This document shows positions 1 through 5,438 of a DNA stretch of 9,774 bases, in pieces. The notes beneath the pieces were generated by a model. It was not told the DNA's origin. It saw only the letters and a list, made by a program, of their open reading frames with translations, and did no database searches. Every line of letters begins with the position of its first letter. Positions within the stretch are counted from its first letter, which is position 1. The position numbers and the translations under genes were made by a program. The DNA lies in assembly GCA_007129135.1 (NCBI GenBank), contig SKWB01000081.1:1-9774 (forward strand). Direction: 5' to 3'. Source of the DNA: Halococcaceae archaeon. Lineage in GTDB: Archaea; Halobacteriota; Halobacteria; Halobacteriales; Halalkalicoccaceae.

Positions 1-269
1 AGCACGTCGTCGGTTCTCCCTCGCGTGCGGACCTGACGGCACAGTACGGCTGGCTCCGGATCGAACCGTTCACCCTCGACCACGCTTATCACGCCGCGGC
101 GCTCGAGGCACCCCTCTACGAGGACCCCGACGTGAACCGAGACGCCATCACCTCGCTCTCGGGTGACGTCCTGATCGCCGGGGTCGCGCGATCGCTCGAA
201 GCCACCGTCGTAACGAGGAACGTCGCCGATTTCGAGCGGTTGGAGGGTGTCGCCGTCGAGTCGTACTGA
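1..269 (+). CDS. PIN-domain protein, VapC-like RNase toxin (C-terminal part)
   Basis: The reading frame is open from base 3 to a TGA at 267-269, giving 88 visible C-terminal residues; the start lies outside the window. The tail has the usual PIN-domain C-terminal pattern: an acidic residue leading a helix (GDVLIAGVA, Asp55 of the visible part), a small/hydrophobic strand with Thr-Arg-Asn (TVVTRN), and the following Asp76-Phe (VADF). In PIN nucleases these acidic residues help bind the Mg2+ used for RNA cleavage, and stand-alone PIN proteins of this size are usually VapC toxins paired with a small antitoxin gene just upstream. That partner would be outside this window, so toxin function is inferred. 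It could also be a solitary PIN protein. The frame looks intact up to its stop, with no internal frameshift. Confidence 0.75.
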   Translation, partial: HVVGSPSRADLTAQYGWLRIEPFTLDHAYHAAALEAPLYEDPDVNRDAITSLSGDVLIAGVARSLEATVVTRNVADFERLEGVAVESY

Positions 270-288
270 TCGCTCGAGGAGCACGCAG

Positions 289-294
289 AATATC
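289..294 (+). promoter_or_regulatory. Weak TATA-like box for the 39-residue zinc protein
   Basis: AATATC lies about 26 nt upstream of the ATG at 318, the spacing expected for a leaderless archaeal transcript. It is the only AT-rich patch in the 48-bp gap after the PIN gene. The match to the haloarchaeal consensus is poor, so readthrough from the PIN gene is equally possible. Confidence 0.3.
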
Positions 295-317
295 CGTTCC
301 GCGTTCGTCGTCCGTCT

Positions 318-437
318 ATGACCCGCGAGACCGCCACCTGCGTCGGCTGTGGTGAGGAGACGGCGATCGAGGAGGAAGTAACGAGCCCGGTCTGTTACCG
401 GCCGCTCTGTCCGTCGTGTCGCGAGGAGACCGACTAG
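318..437 (+). CDS. 39-residue cysteine-rich zinc-binding mini-protein
   Basis: ATG at 318 opens a 39-codon frame ending in TAG at 435-437. It has five cysteines: Cys8 and Cys11 (CVGC), Cys26, and Cys31 and Cys34 (CPSC). Two CxxC knuckles separated by about 20 residues fit a single zinc site of the ribbon or treble-clef kind, with the rest of the protein strongly acidic. Very small proteins of this type are common in haloarchaea; most have no known function, and adaptor or regulatory roles are usually proposed. The gene starts 48 bp after the PIN gene on the same strand and runs into the convergent asd gene; the palindrome CTAG at 434-437 supplies both stop codons. There is no clear Shine-Dalgarno site, and a weak AT-rich box upstream fits leaderless expression. 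Its shortness makes it easy to miss; the cysteine pattern is the main support. Confidence 0.7.
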   Translation: MTRETATCVGCGEETAIEEEVTSPVCYRPLCPSCREETD

Positions 438-1468
438 AGGTAGCCTTCCGAGACGAGCAGTTCACCGTTCAGGACGCTCGCGCCCGCGGCACCCCGGAGT
501 GTGTTGTGCGCGAGGCAGTTGTACTGGATCCCCGACACCGTCTCCCTGATCCCCCCGACGGTGACCTGCATCCCGTCTTCGCGTTCTCGGTCGAGCCGTG
601 GCTGCGGGCGGTCCGGGTCGTCGAAGACGTGGATCAACGGGTCGGGCGAGGAGTGGAGCGAGAGCGAAGGTGCCTCACCCATCGCCGCCTTCGCCTCGGC
701 GACGCTCATCTCCTCTTCTACCTCGGCCCAGACGTTCTCCAAGTGGCCGTCGAGCGTCGGCACGCGGTTACAGGAGGCAGAGACCTCGACCCCGTGGTGT
801 GAGAGCTCCGCGCCGTCGAAGCTCCCGAGGAGTTTCCGGGTCTCCGTCTCCATCTTCGGCTCCTCCCCGCCGATGTGCGGGATCACGTTGTCGATGATCT
901 CCATCGAGGTGACCCCCGAGTAGCCCGCTCCGGAGACCGCCTGGAGGGTGGCGACGTGGACACGCGAGAGGCCGTAGGCGTCGAGCGCCTCCAGGGTGGG
1001 GACCATCGTGATCGTCGAGCAGTTCGGGTTCTTCACGAGCGCGCCGTCCCAGTTCCTCGAATCTCGCTGGACTTCGAGGAGGTCGAGGTGGTCGTGGTTC
1101 ACCTCGGGGATCACGAGGGGGACGTCGTCGGCCATCCGGGCGTTCGAGGAGTTCGACGAGACGACGTAGCCGGCCTCGCAGAACGCCCGCTCGACGCGCT
1201 CGCCGACGCTCGAGGGGAGCGAGGAGAAGAGCAGGTCGACGTCGTCGGAGACCGCCGCGGGATCGGTCTCGGTCACCGTGATCTCGCCGATCTCCTCGGG
1301 AATCGGCGTCCCGATTCGCCACTTCGCGGCCTCTTCGTACGTCCGCCCGGCGCTCTCCCCGCTCGCGGTGAGCGCGCCGATCTCGAACTCCGGATGCGGG
1401 TCGAGCAGTTGGACGAGTCGCTGGCCGACGGCGCCGGTCGCGCCGAGGATGCCGACAGTGGTAGACAT
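434..1468 (-). CDS. asd: Aspartate-semialdehyde dehydrogenase
   Basis: The product (344 residues from the ATG at 1468) converts L-4-aspartyl phosphate to L-aspartate-4-semialdehyde using NADPH. This is the second step of the aspartate pathway to lysine, threonine, methionine and isoleucine, in the cytoplasm. The N-terminus has the Rossmann phosphate loop GILGATGAVGQ; the catalytic cysteine is Cys150 in KNPNCSTI; the family motif SGAGYSG follows, then the substrate-binding arginine and catalytic histidine in CNRVPTLDGH (Arg235, His242). Length and motifs match the archaeal/fungal branch rather than the short bacterial form. A GTG at 1474 would add two residues, but the ATG at 1468 sits 28 nt from a TATA-like box and is preferred. 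The gene is 115 bp downstream of the eS17 gene on the same strand and appears to have its own promoter. All key residues are present. Confidence 0.95.
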   Translation of the reverse strand: MSTTVGILGATGAVGQRLVQLLDPHPEFEIGALTASGESAGRTYEEAAKWRIGTPIPEEIGEITVTETDPAAVSDDVDLLFSSLPSSVGERVERAFCEAGYVVSSNSSNARMADDVPLVIPEVNHDHLDLLEVQRDSRNWDGALVKNPNCSTITMVPTLEALDAYGLSRVHVATLQAVSGAGYSGVTSMEIIDNVIPHIGGEEPKMETETRKLLGSFDGAELSHHGVEVSASCNRVPTLDGHLENVWAEVEEEMSVAEAKAAMGEAPSLSLHSSPDPLIHVFDDPDRPQPRLDREREDGMQVTVGGIRETVSGIQYNCLAHNTLRGAAGASVLNGELLVSEGYL

Positions 1469-1492
1469 TGCCACCGGTAGGCTCTCGCTCCA

Positions 1493-1498
1493 TCAAAA
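1493..1498 (-). promoter_or_regulatory. TATA-like box of asd
   Basis: On the minus strand this reads TTTTGA, preceded by AAACGG, which could serve as a BRE-like element. Its centre is about 28 nt from the asd ATG at 1468, consistent with a leaderless mRNA. It is the only AT-rich patch in the 115-bp gap between the eS17 gene and asd. Confidence 0.45.
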
Positions 1499-1589
1499 CC
1501 GTTTGGATCGGCGCTCTCTGCGCAAGGTTCGCCGGAACGTCGCGGACGGTGCGGCCGCTCGCCGGTCGGTGACCTGCTCGCAGGAACCC

Positions 1590-1778
1590 TTACGCGCTCG
1601 CGGCCTGGGCCTTCCGGGTGACGTAGCCCGCGATGCGGTTTCTGACGCCCTTCGACTCGATGTTCGTGAGCTCTCGCACGCTCTCTTTGTTGTGCTCGAA
1701 GTCGTCGTTGAACGCTTCCGGGTACTGTTCGAGCAGCCGCGCGCCCGTCTTCTTGACGTAGGCCGGTTTGATCGCCAT
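1590..1778 (-). CDS. rps17e: 30S ribosomal protein eS17 (S17e)
   Basis: This 62-residue basic protein (MAIKPAYVKKTGARLLEQYP...) is the archaeal/eukaryotic small-subunit protein eS17, absent from bacteria. The family core is clear: an N-terminal Lys-rich helix (residues 1-20), the segment DDFEHNK, and the helix VRNRIAGYVTRK near the C-terminus. Its length equals that of other haloarchaeal versions and is about half that of eukaryotic ones. The ATG at 1778 is preceded by GGTAGGTGAG, a Shine-Dalgarno-like run, and also lies 26-27 nt from a TATA-like box, so it may be translated both from a longer operon transcript and as a leaderless message. It follows the DUF447 gene by 23 bp. After its stop there is a short hairpin (CCTGC-GA-GCAGG, 1573-1584) without a U-tract. 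Confidence 0.95.
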   Translation of the reverse strand: MAIKPAYVKKTGARLLEQYPEAFNDDFEHNKESVRELTNIESKGVRNRIAGYVTRKAQAASA

Positions 1779-1801
1779 GGCTCACCTACCTCGCTCGCGC
1801 T

Positions 1802-1807
1802 CTAAAA
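1802..1807 (-). promoter_or_regulatory. TATA-like box of rps17e, overlapping the DUF447 stop codon
   Basis: The minus strand reads TTTTAG, whose last three bases are the TAG stop of the DUF447 gene. The box is centred 26-27 nt from the eS17 ATG, the ideal distance for a leaderless archaeal start. It suggests that the ribosomal protein gene can be transcribed independently of the upstream cofD unit. Confidence 0.5.
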
Positions 1808-2413
1808 GGATTCGTTCTCCCGCTCCTCGTTCCAGCCGGTGAGCTCGCCGATCCGGGCGAACGCCTCGCGCTCGCGTTCGCCCCCGCAGCGCCCGACGAC
1901 CGACTCGTAGTACGAGAGCCGGGAGAGAAGCGTCTCCCGGTCGTACTCGGGGACGTCGAGGCGCGAAGCCGCGACCGTCGCGTCGATCACGGCGAAGTAG
2001 CCGCGGTTCGTCGTCGGGACCGTCTGGCTCAGGAGCTCCGACTCGACCGGGGTGAGCGCCCACGTCTCCCGTCGGGTTCCTCCCCGCTCGTCGGTCCCGA
2101 TCCGGTCGACGGCGACCCGGACCCAGGCGTCGGCCGAGTCGTCGACCGGCTCGTCCAGTTCGGTGATCCCCAGCGCGGCCTCGACGAAGACCCGTGGATC
2201 CCGGGTGAACTGGACCACGCCCTCGCCCTCCCGCTCGAAGTTCCGTCGCGTGCGGGTGTTGCCCCAGGTCGTCGCCGTCACTGGATCGCCCGCGAAGAGA
2301 CCGAGCGCGGCGAGGTTCCACCGCCCGTTCGGGCCGTAGGTCGCGACGAGGGACTCGGTGACGCCGTCGAGGGAGACCGGCCAGCCCTCACCCTCGCTTC
2401 TCTCCAAAGTCAC
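1802..2413 (-). CDS. DUF447 family FMN-binding split-barrel protein
   Basis: This 203-residue protein belongs to the DUF447 family, whose fold is related to the FMN-binding split barrel of flavin reductases and pyridoxamine-phosphate oxidases. Visible family features are the opening SLVATYGPNGRWNLAALG (about residues 18-35), the TTWGNTRTRRNF segment (about 46-58) followed by a strand with VVQFTRDP, and a C-terminal helix containing TLLSRLSYYESVV. No reaction is established. I chose the GTG at 2413 because it overlaps the TGA of the CitG-like gene in a GTGA tetranucleotide and leaves a normal N-terminus; a longer upstream reading would lie in the CitG-like gene. The tight coupling to the CitG-like, Dus-like and cofD genes suggests a shared pathway, possibly involving a flavin. 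From memory, DUF447 genes also occur in tetrahydromethanopterin/methanofuran gene sets of methylotrophs and Planctomycetes. Family assignment is fairly sure; function is unknown. Confidence 0.82.
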   Translation of the reverse strand: MTLERSEGEGWPVSLDGVTESLVATYGPNGRWNLAALGLFAGDPVTATTWGNTRTRRNFEREGEGVVQFTRDPRVFVEAALGITELDEPVDDSADAWVRVAVDRIGTDERGGTRRETWALTPVESELLSQTVPTTNRGYFAVIDATVAASRLDVPEYDRETLLSRLSYYESVVGRCGGEREREAFARIGELTGWNEERENESF

Positions 2414-3279
2414 ACCGAAAGCCCCCGCTCGAGGGCGACGAACAGCGCCGCGCAGGTGAGGTCGGCGGTCGTCCCCGGGTTGATCCCCCGGTCGACGAAC
2501 TCGTCGGCGAGCGCCTCCGCGGCGTCGAGGTCGCCGTCGATCGACCCCGCACGCTCCATCACTTCGTGTGCCACGTCGAGACCCCGATCGACCGCGACGA
2601 GCGTGTCCGGCTCCTGTGCGAGCAGCGAGAGGAACGCCCGGGCCGCTCGGTCCGTGACCGGCCCGTCGTCCGTGAGGATCACCTCGGCGGCCGCGAACGT
2701 CCGGGGGAACCCCTCGACCCACTCGCGGGCGTTCGCGTCCCCGGGGTGGCCCTCGCGCGGCTCCGCCGAGAGGGCCATCACGTCGAGGAGGGTGAGCCCC
2801 CGTTCGCGAAGCGTCGGTGCCGCCGCGGTACCGCGCCGCACGTCGAGCGCAGCGGCGTCTCCGGGCGGCTCTCCGACCGCGACGTCGACGTGTTCGAACG
2901 CCCGGTAGAACGCCACGGAGTCCTCGACCGAGGTGTCCTCGACGACCGTACGGACCCCCTCGCGCGAGAGTCGGCCCTCGCTCGCCGCCCGGACGAGCGG
3001 GACGAGCAGGAGCAGGCAGCCGAACTGCGTGTTCCCGCCCTCCTGCTCGGCCATCCCGGCGACCGCCCGTTCGAACGCCGTTCCCACAGGGTCGCCCGCC
3101 TCGGCGAGCCGCAGTCCTCCGCCTGCGCCGATCGCCCCCGCGAGGAACTGTTCGAAACGGAGCCCCTCGAGGTCCCGATGCCGGTCGACGTTGCCCGGTT
3201 TCGGCGTTCCCGCGACCTCAAGCAGGAGCGCGAGCTGGGCGTTCTCGGCGGGTCCTCTCGACACCGGCTCCGTGCTCAC
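2410..3279 (-). CDS. CitG-like (triphosphoribosyl-dephospho-CoA synthase family) protein
   Basis: The 289-residue product matches the CitG/MdcB family, which in bacteria makes 2'-(5''-triphosphoribosyl)-3'-dephospho-CoA, the prosthetic-group precursor of citrate lyase and malonate decarboxylase. Family signatures are GTPKPGNVDRHRDL near the N-terminus (about residues 24-37), GGNTQFG (about 81-87, in place of the bacterial NTH-K-G motif), and the C-terminal GINPGTTADLTCAALF (from about 265). No citrate lyase or malonate decarboxylase genes are seen here, so the substrate may differ from that of bacterial CitG. The start GTG at 3279 overlaps the TGA of the Dus-like gene (GTGA) and has a strong GGAGGTGA site 4 nt upstream; a GTG at 3303 would place the start inside that gene and is less likely. 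The gene ends by overlapping DUF447 in another GTGA. Confidence 0.85.
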   Translation of the reverse strand: MSTEPVSRGPAENAQLALLLEVAGTPKPGNVDRHRDLEGLRFEQFLAGAIGAGGGLRLAEAGDPVGTAFERAVAGMAEQEGGNTQFGCLLLLVPLVRAASEGRLSREGVRTVVEDTSVEDSVAFYRAFEHVDVAVGEPPGDAAALDVRRGTAAAPTLRERGLTLLDVMALSAEPREGHPGDANAREWVEGFPRTFAAAEVILTDDGPVTDRAARAFLSLLAQEPDTLVAVDRGLDVAHEVMERAGSIDGDLDAAEALADEFVDRGINPGTTADLTCAALFVALERGLSV

Positions 3280-4022
3280 GCGGTCACCTCCCGCTCGAAC
3301 CACCGATCGGTCGTCCCCCGAACCTCCCGCAGTACCGCGGGGTCGTCGCTCGCCCGGGCGACGCTCACCGCGTCCGCCCCGAACGTCAGGTACTCCTCGG
3401 TGCTCTCTCCGTCCCGCACCCCGTTGTTCGCGATCACGAAGAGGTCACACGCGTCGGAGACGTCCCGGATAACGTCCTCCGAGTCCATCGCATCGACGTG
3501 GATCGCGGCCCCACCCGCGCGCTCGATCTGCCGGCTCAGATCGACGAGCACCACCCCCGGAACCTCCGCACGGACCTTCACCGAGACCGCGGCTCCCGTC
3601 TCGCTAGCCGCCCGGACCTGCTCTGCGAGCCGGTCTCCGTCCCGCAACAACGACTCGCCGGCGCCGGCGGCGCACATCTCGTCCTGTCGACAGTGGGCGT
3701 TGATCTCACAGATCGCTCCGTACCCCTCACAGACCGCCGCGACCGCACGGATCGGCTTCGTGTTCGCTGCCCGGACGTTGATCGCGGGACGGATCTCCGT
3801 CCCGGAGAGCGCCCCTAGCTGGGAATCGACGAACGCGAGCGGATCCGGTGGGAGGAACTCCTCCCGGTCGCGGTCGGTCATCTCCCGCGCCGCGGCCCTC
3901 GTCTCCGGATCGAGTGCGATCCCGCCGAGAAACGCACACCCGACGTGTCCCTCTGCCGCCCGTGCCCACGCGGCGTCCGATCGGCCGCTGAGGCTCGCGA
4001 GCGCCACCCGAGGCGCGAACAT
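3276..4022 (-). CDS. Dus-like FMN-dependent TIM-barrel oxidoreductase
   Basis: The 248-residue protein resembles the FMN-binding barrel of tRNA-dihydrouridine synthases and dihydroorotate dehydrogenases. Aligned by eye to Dus, it has EINAHCRQDEM...GAGESLL (residues 106-125), in which Cys111 takes the place of the catalytic cysteine of NxGCP; SVKVR (Lys149) on the next barrel strand; IHVDAMD (His175) where Dus has HGR; and the FMN-phosphate strands IANNGV and GADAVSVARA near the C-terminus. It lacks the roughly 70-100-residue C-terminal helical domain that real Dus enzymes use to hold tRNA, so a small-molecule substrate is more likely. The ATG at 4022 overlaps the cofD stop in TGATG, with a GGAGGTGG ribosome-binding site 4 nt upstream. 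Databases would probably name it tRNA-dihydrouridine synthase; I consider that name doubtful. Confidence 0.8.
   Translation of the reverse strand: MFAPRVALASLSGRSDAAWARAAEGHVGCAFLGGIALDPETRAAAREMTDRDREEFLPPDPLAFVDSQLGALSGTEIRPAINVRAANTKPIRAVAAVCEGYGAICEINAHCRQDEMCAAGAGESLLRDGDRLAEQVRAASETGAAVSVKVRAEVPGVVLVDLSRQIERAGGAAIHVDAMDSEDVIRDVSDACDLFVIANNGVRDGESTEEYLTFGADAVSVARASDDPAVLREVRGTTDRWFEREVTA
3284..3291 (-). promoter_or_regulatory. Shine-Dalgarno site of the CitG-like gene
   Basis: The minus strand reads GGAGGTGA, 4 nt before the GTG at 3279. It lies within the last codons of the Dus-like gene and supports GTG 3279 over GTG 3303 as the start. Confidence 0.6.
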
Positions 4023-5014
4023 CAGGCCACCTCCGAGAGCAGCCGATCGACCACGCTGGCGACGCGCGCGGCGTCCGCCGGTGACTCCATGCGCGTGTCG
4101 GTCCGCACGACCGGTCGCTCTAACTCCGTTTCGTCGTCCTCGTCGAGCACGAACCCGTCGGCGAACGGGTAGGCCTCCGCGACGCCACGGGTGCTCGGGT
4201 CGTGCCCCGTCGCCGCCATCAGGTCGCCCGCCGGTCCGGAGAAGACACGGTCGCCGACGAACGGCGAGACGGCCACCACGGGCGTCGCCGAGAGAGCCCG
4301 TTCGACCCCTGGGAGCGCGAGCATCGGGCCGATGCTCGTCACCGGGTTCGACGGTCCGATCACGACCGGATCGGCGAGCGCCCCCAGCACCTGGGACGTG
4401 GCTTCGGCGTCCGAAGCCCCGCGGAACTCCACCGCCTCCACTCGGGGCTCGCCCCGGCGTGCGACCCACCACTCCTGGAAGTGCATTTCTCCACTCTCGG
4501 TGTGGATCAGCGTCGCGACCGGGTCGTCGCTCATCGGCACCAGGGTGAGGTCGACGTCGAACGCCCGCGCGAGCGTTCTCGTGACCGCCGTGAGCGAATA
4601 CCCCTCGTCGAGCAGGCCCGTCCGAGTGAGGTGGACCGCCCGATCCCGGTCGCCGATCGTCATGAACTCCGCGACGCCCGAAAACCGCCGCCATTCGGCG
4701 ATCTCCCTCCCGGTGATCTGCCGGTCCTCGGGGAGGTATCGCGGCCCGGTCTCGAGGTCGGCGGCCTCGGCGATCGAGTGAAGCCGGTCGTGTGTCTCGT
4801 GGCTGTCGCCCTCGATACCCCACCAGGTCTCCGTATCCAGGACGCCCCCACGTTCGAAGAGCACCGTGTCGATGTCGGGAGAGACGAACAGCCCACCGAG
4901 TTCGACGTCGTCGCCCGTGTTTCCGATCACGGTGAGGTCGTCGAGGTCGAAGACCGCATCGGCTCCCGAGAGGAGTTTGGGCGTCCCCGTCCCGCCCGAG
5001 AGGAACGTCGTCAT
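4022..5014 (-). CDS. cofD: 2-phospho-L-lactate transferase (coenzyme F420 biosynthesis)
   Basis: CofD transfers the phospholactyl-type moiety of a guanosine-diphosphate-activated donor (LPPG, or the phosphoenolpyruvate analogue) to Fo, yielding F420-0 or dehydro-F420-0. It is the first committed step after Fo synthesis and is cytoplasmic. The 330-residue product carries the family motifs in order: [12 protein letters not shown] (residues 4-15), [19 protein letters not shown] (29-47), [16 protein letters not shown] (120-135), [14 protein letters not shown] (159-172), FQEWWV (179-184) and [13 protein letters not shown] (220-232). A second in-frame ATG at 5041 would add nine residues, but that codon is part of a TATA-like box placed correctly for a leaderless start at 5014, which also gives the usual N-terminus. 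It is the first gene of a tightly overlapping unit with the Dus-like, CitG-like and DUF447 genes. Confidence 0.95.
   Translation of the reverse strand: MTTFLSGGTGTPKLLSGADAVFDLDDLTVIGNTGDDVELGGLFVSPDIDTVLFERGGVLDTETWWGIEGDSHETHDRLHSIAEAADLETGPRYLPEDRQITGREIAEWRRFSGVAEFMTIGDRDRAVHLTRTGLLDEGYSLTAVTRTLARAFDVDLTLVPMSDDPVATLIHTESGEMHFQEWWVARRGEPRVEAVEFRGASDAEATSQVLGALADPVVIGPSNPVTSIGPMLALPGVERALSATPVVAVSPFVGDRVFSGPAGDLMAATGHDPSTRGVAEAYPFADGFVLDEDDETELERPVVRTDTRMESPADAARVASVVDRLLSEVA
4027..4034 (-). promoter_or_regulatory. Shine-Dalgarno site of the Dus-like gene
   Basis: The minus strand reads GGAGGTGG inside the end of cofD, 4 nt before the ATG that overlaps the cofD stop codon. It fixes the start at 4022 and indicates that translation depends on an operon transcript. 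Confidence 0.6.
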
Positions 5015-5038
5015 TGTGCCGGTTCGGACCTCGTTGGT

Positions 5039-5044
5039 CATAAA
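5039..5044 (-). promoter_or_regulatory. TATA-like box of the cofD operon
   Basis: The minus strand reads TTTATG within TGTGTTTATGA. Its centre is 27-28 nt from the ATG at 5014, the distance seen for leaderless haloarchaeal transcripts. It includes the alternative upstream ATG (5041), which therefore would probably not be transcribed. Confidence 0.5.
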
Positions 5045-5118
5045 CACACGGCTCTGTCGACTCGCTCGGTGCGGTCTGCGGGCGGAGGGAGAACCCGCTC
5101 TCCGTCGACTGCCGATCG

Positions 5119-5138
5119 AAAAAGAGCTCCGGCCGGAG
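5119..5138 (-). terminator. Hairpin plus U-tract terminator after the zinc-finger gene
   Basis: Starting one base after the zinc-finger stop codon, the minus strand has the perfect 12-bp palindrome CTCCGGCCGGAG (5127-5138), then CTC and five T residues (5119-5123). A GC-rich stem followed by a U-run can stop transcription, and U-runs alone are the main archaeal terminator signal. It would insulate the zinc-finger gene from the downstream cofD promoter. Confidence 0.55.
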
Positions 5139-5139
5139 T

Positions 5140-5292
5140 TCAGTGCGTCGCGTGGGTGTGTTCTCGCAGCCCGTCCACGTCGTCGAAGCCCTCGCCGCAG
5201 AGCCCACACTCGTTGTGGTGGAGGGCGACGTGCTGGTTGACCGCGGCGGCGCTCTGGAACTCCCCGTCACAGCTGGTACAGGTGTATGCCAT
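5140..5292 (-). CDS. Small protein with two C2H2 zinc fingers
   Basis: The 50-residue product from the ATG at 5292 consists almost wholly of two classical C2H2 fingers. Finger 1 is Cys5-x2-Cys8-x12-His21-x3-His25 with Phe in the expected core position; finger 2 is Cys29-x2-Cys32-x12-His45, with the last ligand at His50, the final residue. Fingers of this kind bind DNA, RNA or protein; with only two and no other domain, it is likely a small regulator or adaptor. Targets are unknown. It is transcribed divergently from the HD-domain gene, sharing a 146-bp intergenic region, and is followed at once by a terminator-like hairpin, so it is probably monocistronic. Longer in-frame readings upstream would run through the promoter region and do not look like protein. 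Ligand spacing makes the zinc-finger call secure. Confidence 0.85.
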   Translation of the reverse strand: MAYTCTSCDGEFQSAAAVNQHVALHHNECGLCGEGFDDVDGLREHTHATH

Positions 5293-5320
5293 CTCGTTAA
5301 TAACCGAGAGGCCGCCCACG

Positions 5321-5326
5321 GATAAC
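5321..5326 (-). promoter_or_regulatory. Possible TATA-like box of the zinc-finger gene
   Basis: The minus strand reads GTTATC about 31 nt before the ATG at 5292, which would leave a leader of a few nucleotides. The match is modest. The AT-rich GGTTATTAA at 5296-5304 is too close to the start codon to serve as its TATA box. Confidence 0.25.
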
Positions 5327-5361
5327 GGTTCCTGCGAACTCTCTGCACCTCGTTCCGGACG

Positions 5362-5416
5362 GTTTAACAACCGATCTCGGCCGGTTCGTATGCGAGTCGA
5401 CGGTGAGCGTTTAACA
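5362..5416 (+). repeat. Duplicated GTTTAACA box ahead of the HD-domain gene
   Basis: The octamer GTTTAACA occurs at 5362-5369 and again at 5409-5416, 47 bp apart. The downstream copy is the probable TATA box of the HD gene. The upstream copy could be a second promoter, a regulator site, or, read on the other strand, part of the zinc-finger gene's control region. Confidence 0.5.
5410..5415 (+). promoter_or_regulatory. TATA-like box of the HD-domain gene
   Basis: TTTAAC is centred 26-27 nt upstream of the ATG at 5439, the optimal position for a leaderless transcript. It is the best TATA match in the window. Confidence 0.6.
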
Positions 5417-5438
5417 GCTGTGGCGACCAACCCCGCGC

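Noticed and set aside
768..1496. Arg-rich 242-codon frame on the same strand as asd
   Set aside because: It is a frame-shifted shadow of asd, which has a full set of catalytic motifs; the shadow has none.
1573..1584. Hairpin CCTGC-GA-GCAGG after the eS17 stop as a terminator
   Set aside because: The stem is only 5 bp with a 2-nt loop and no U-tract follows, so it is not convincing as a terminator.
2566..4548. 660-codon open frame on the plus strand
   Set aside because: It lies antisense to the CitG-like, Dus-like and cofD genes, all of which have clear family motifs; its translation is Arg/Ser/Pro-rich with no recognisable domain. It results from high GC and few stop codons.
4023..5348. Upstream extension of the Dus-like frame to 690 codons
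   Set aside because: The extra region overlaps cofD in another frame and reads as Arg-rich low complexity; ATG 4022 has a ribosome-binding site and overlaps the cofD stop codon.
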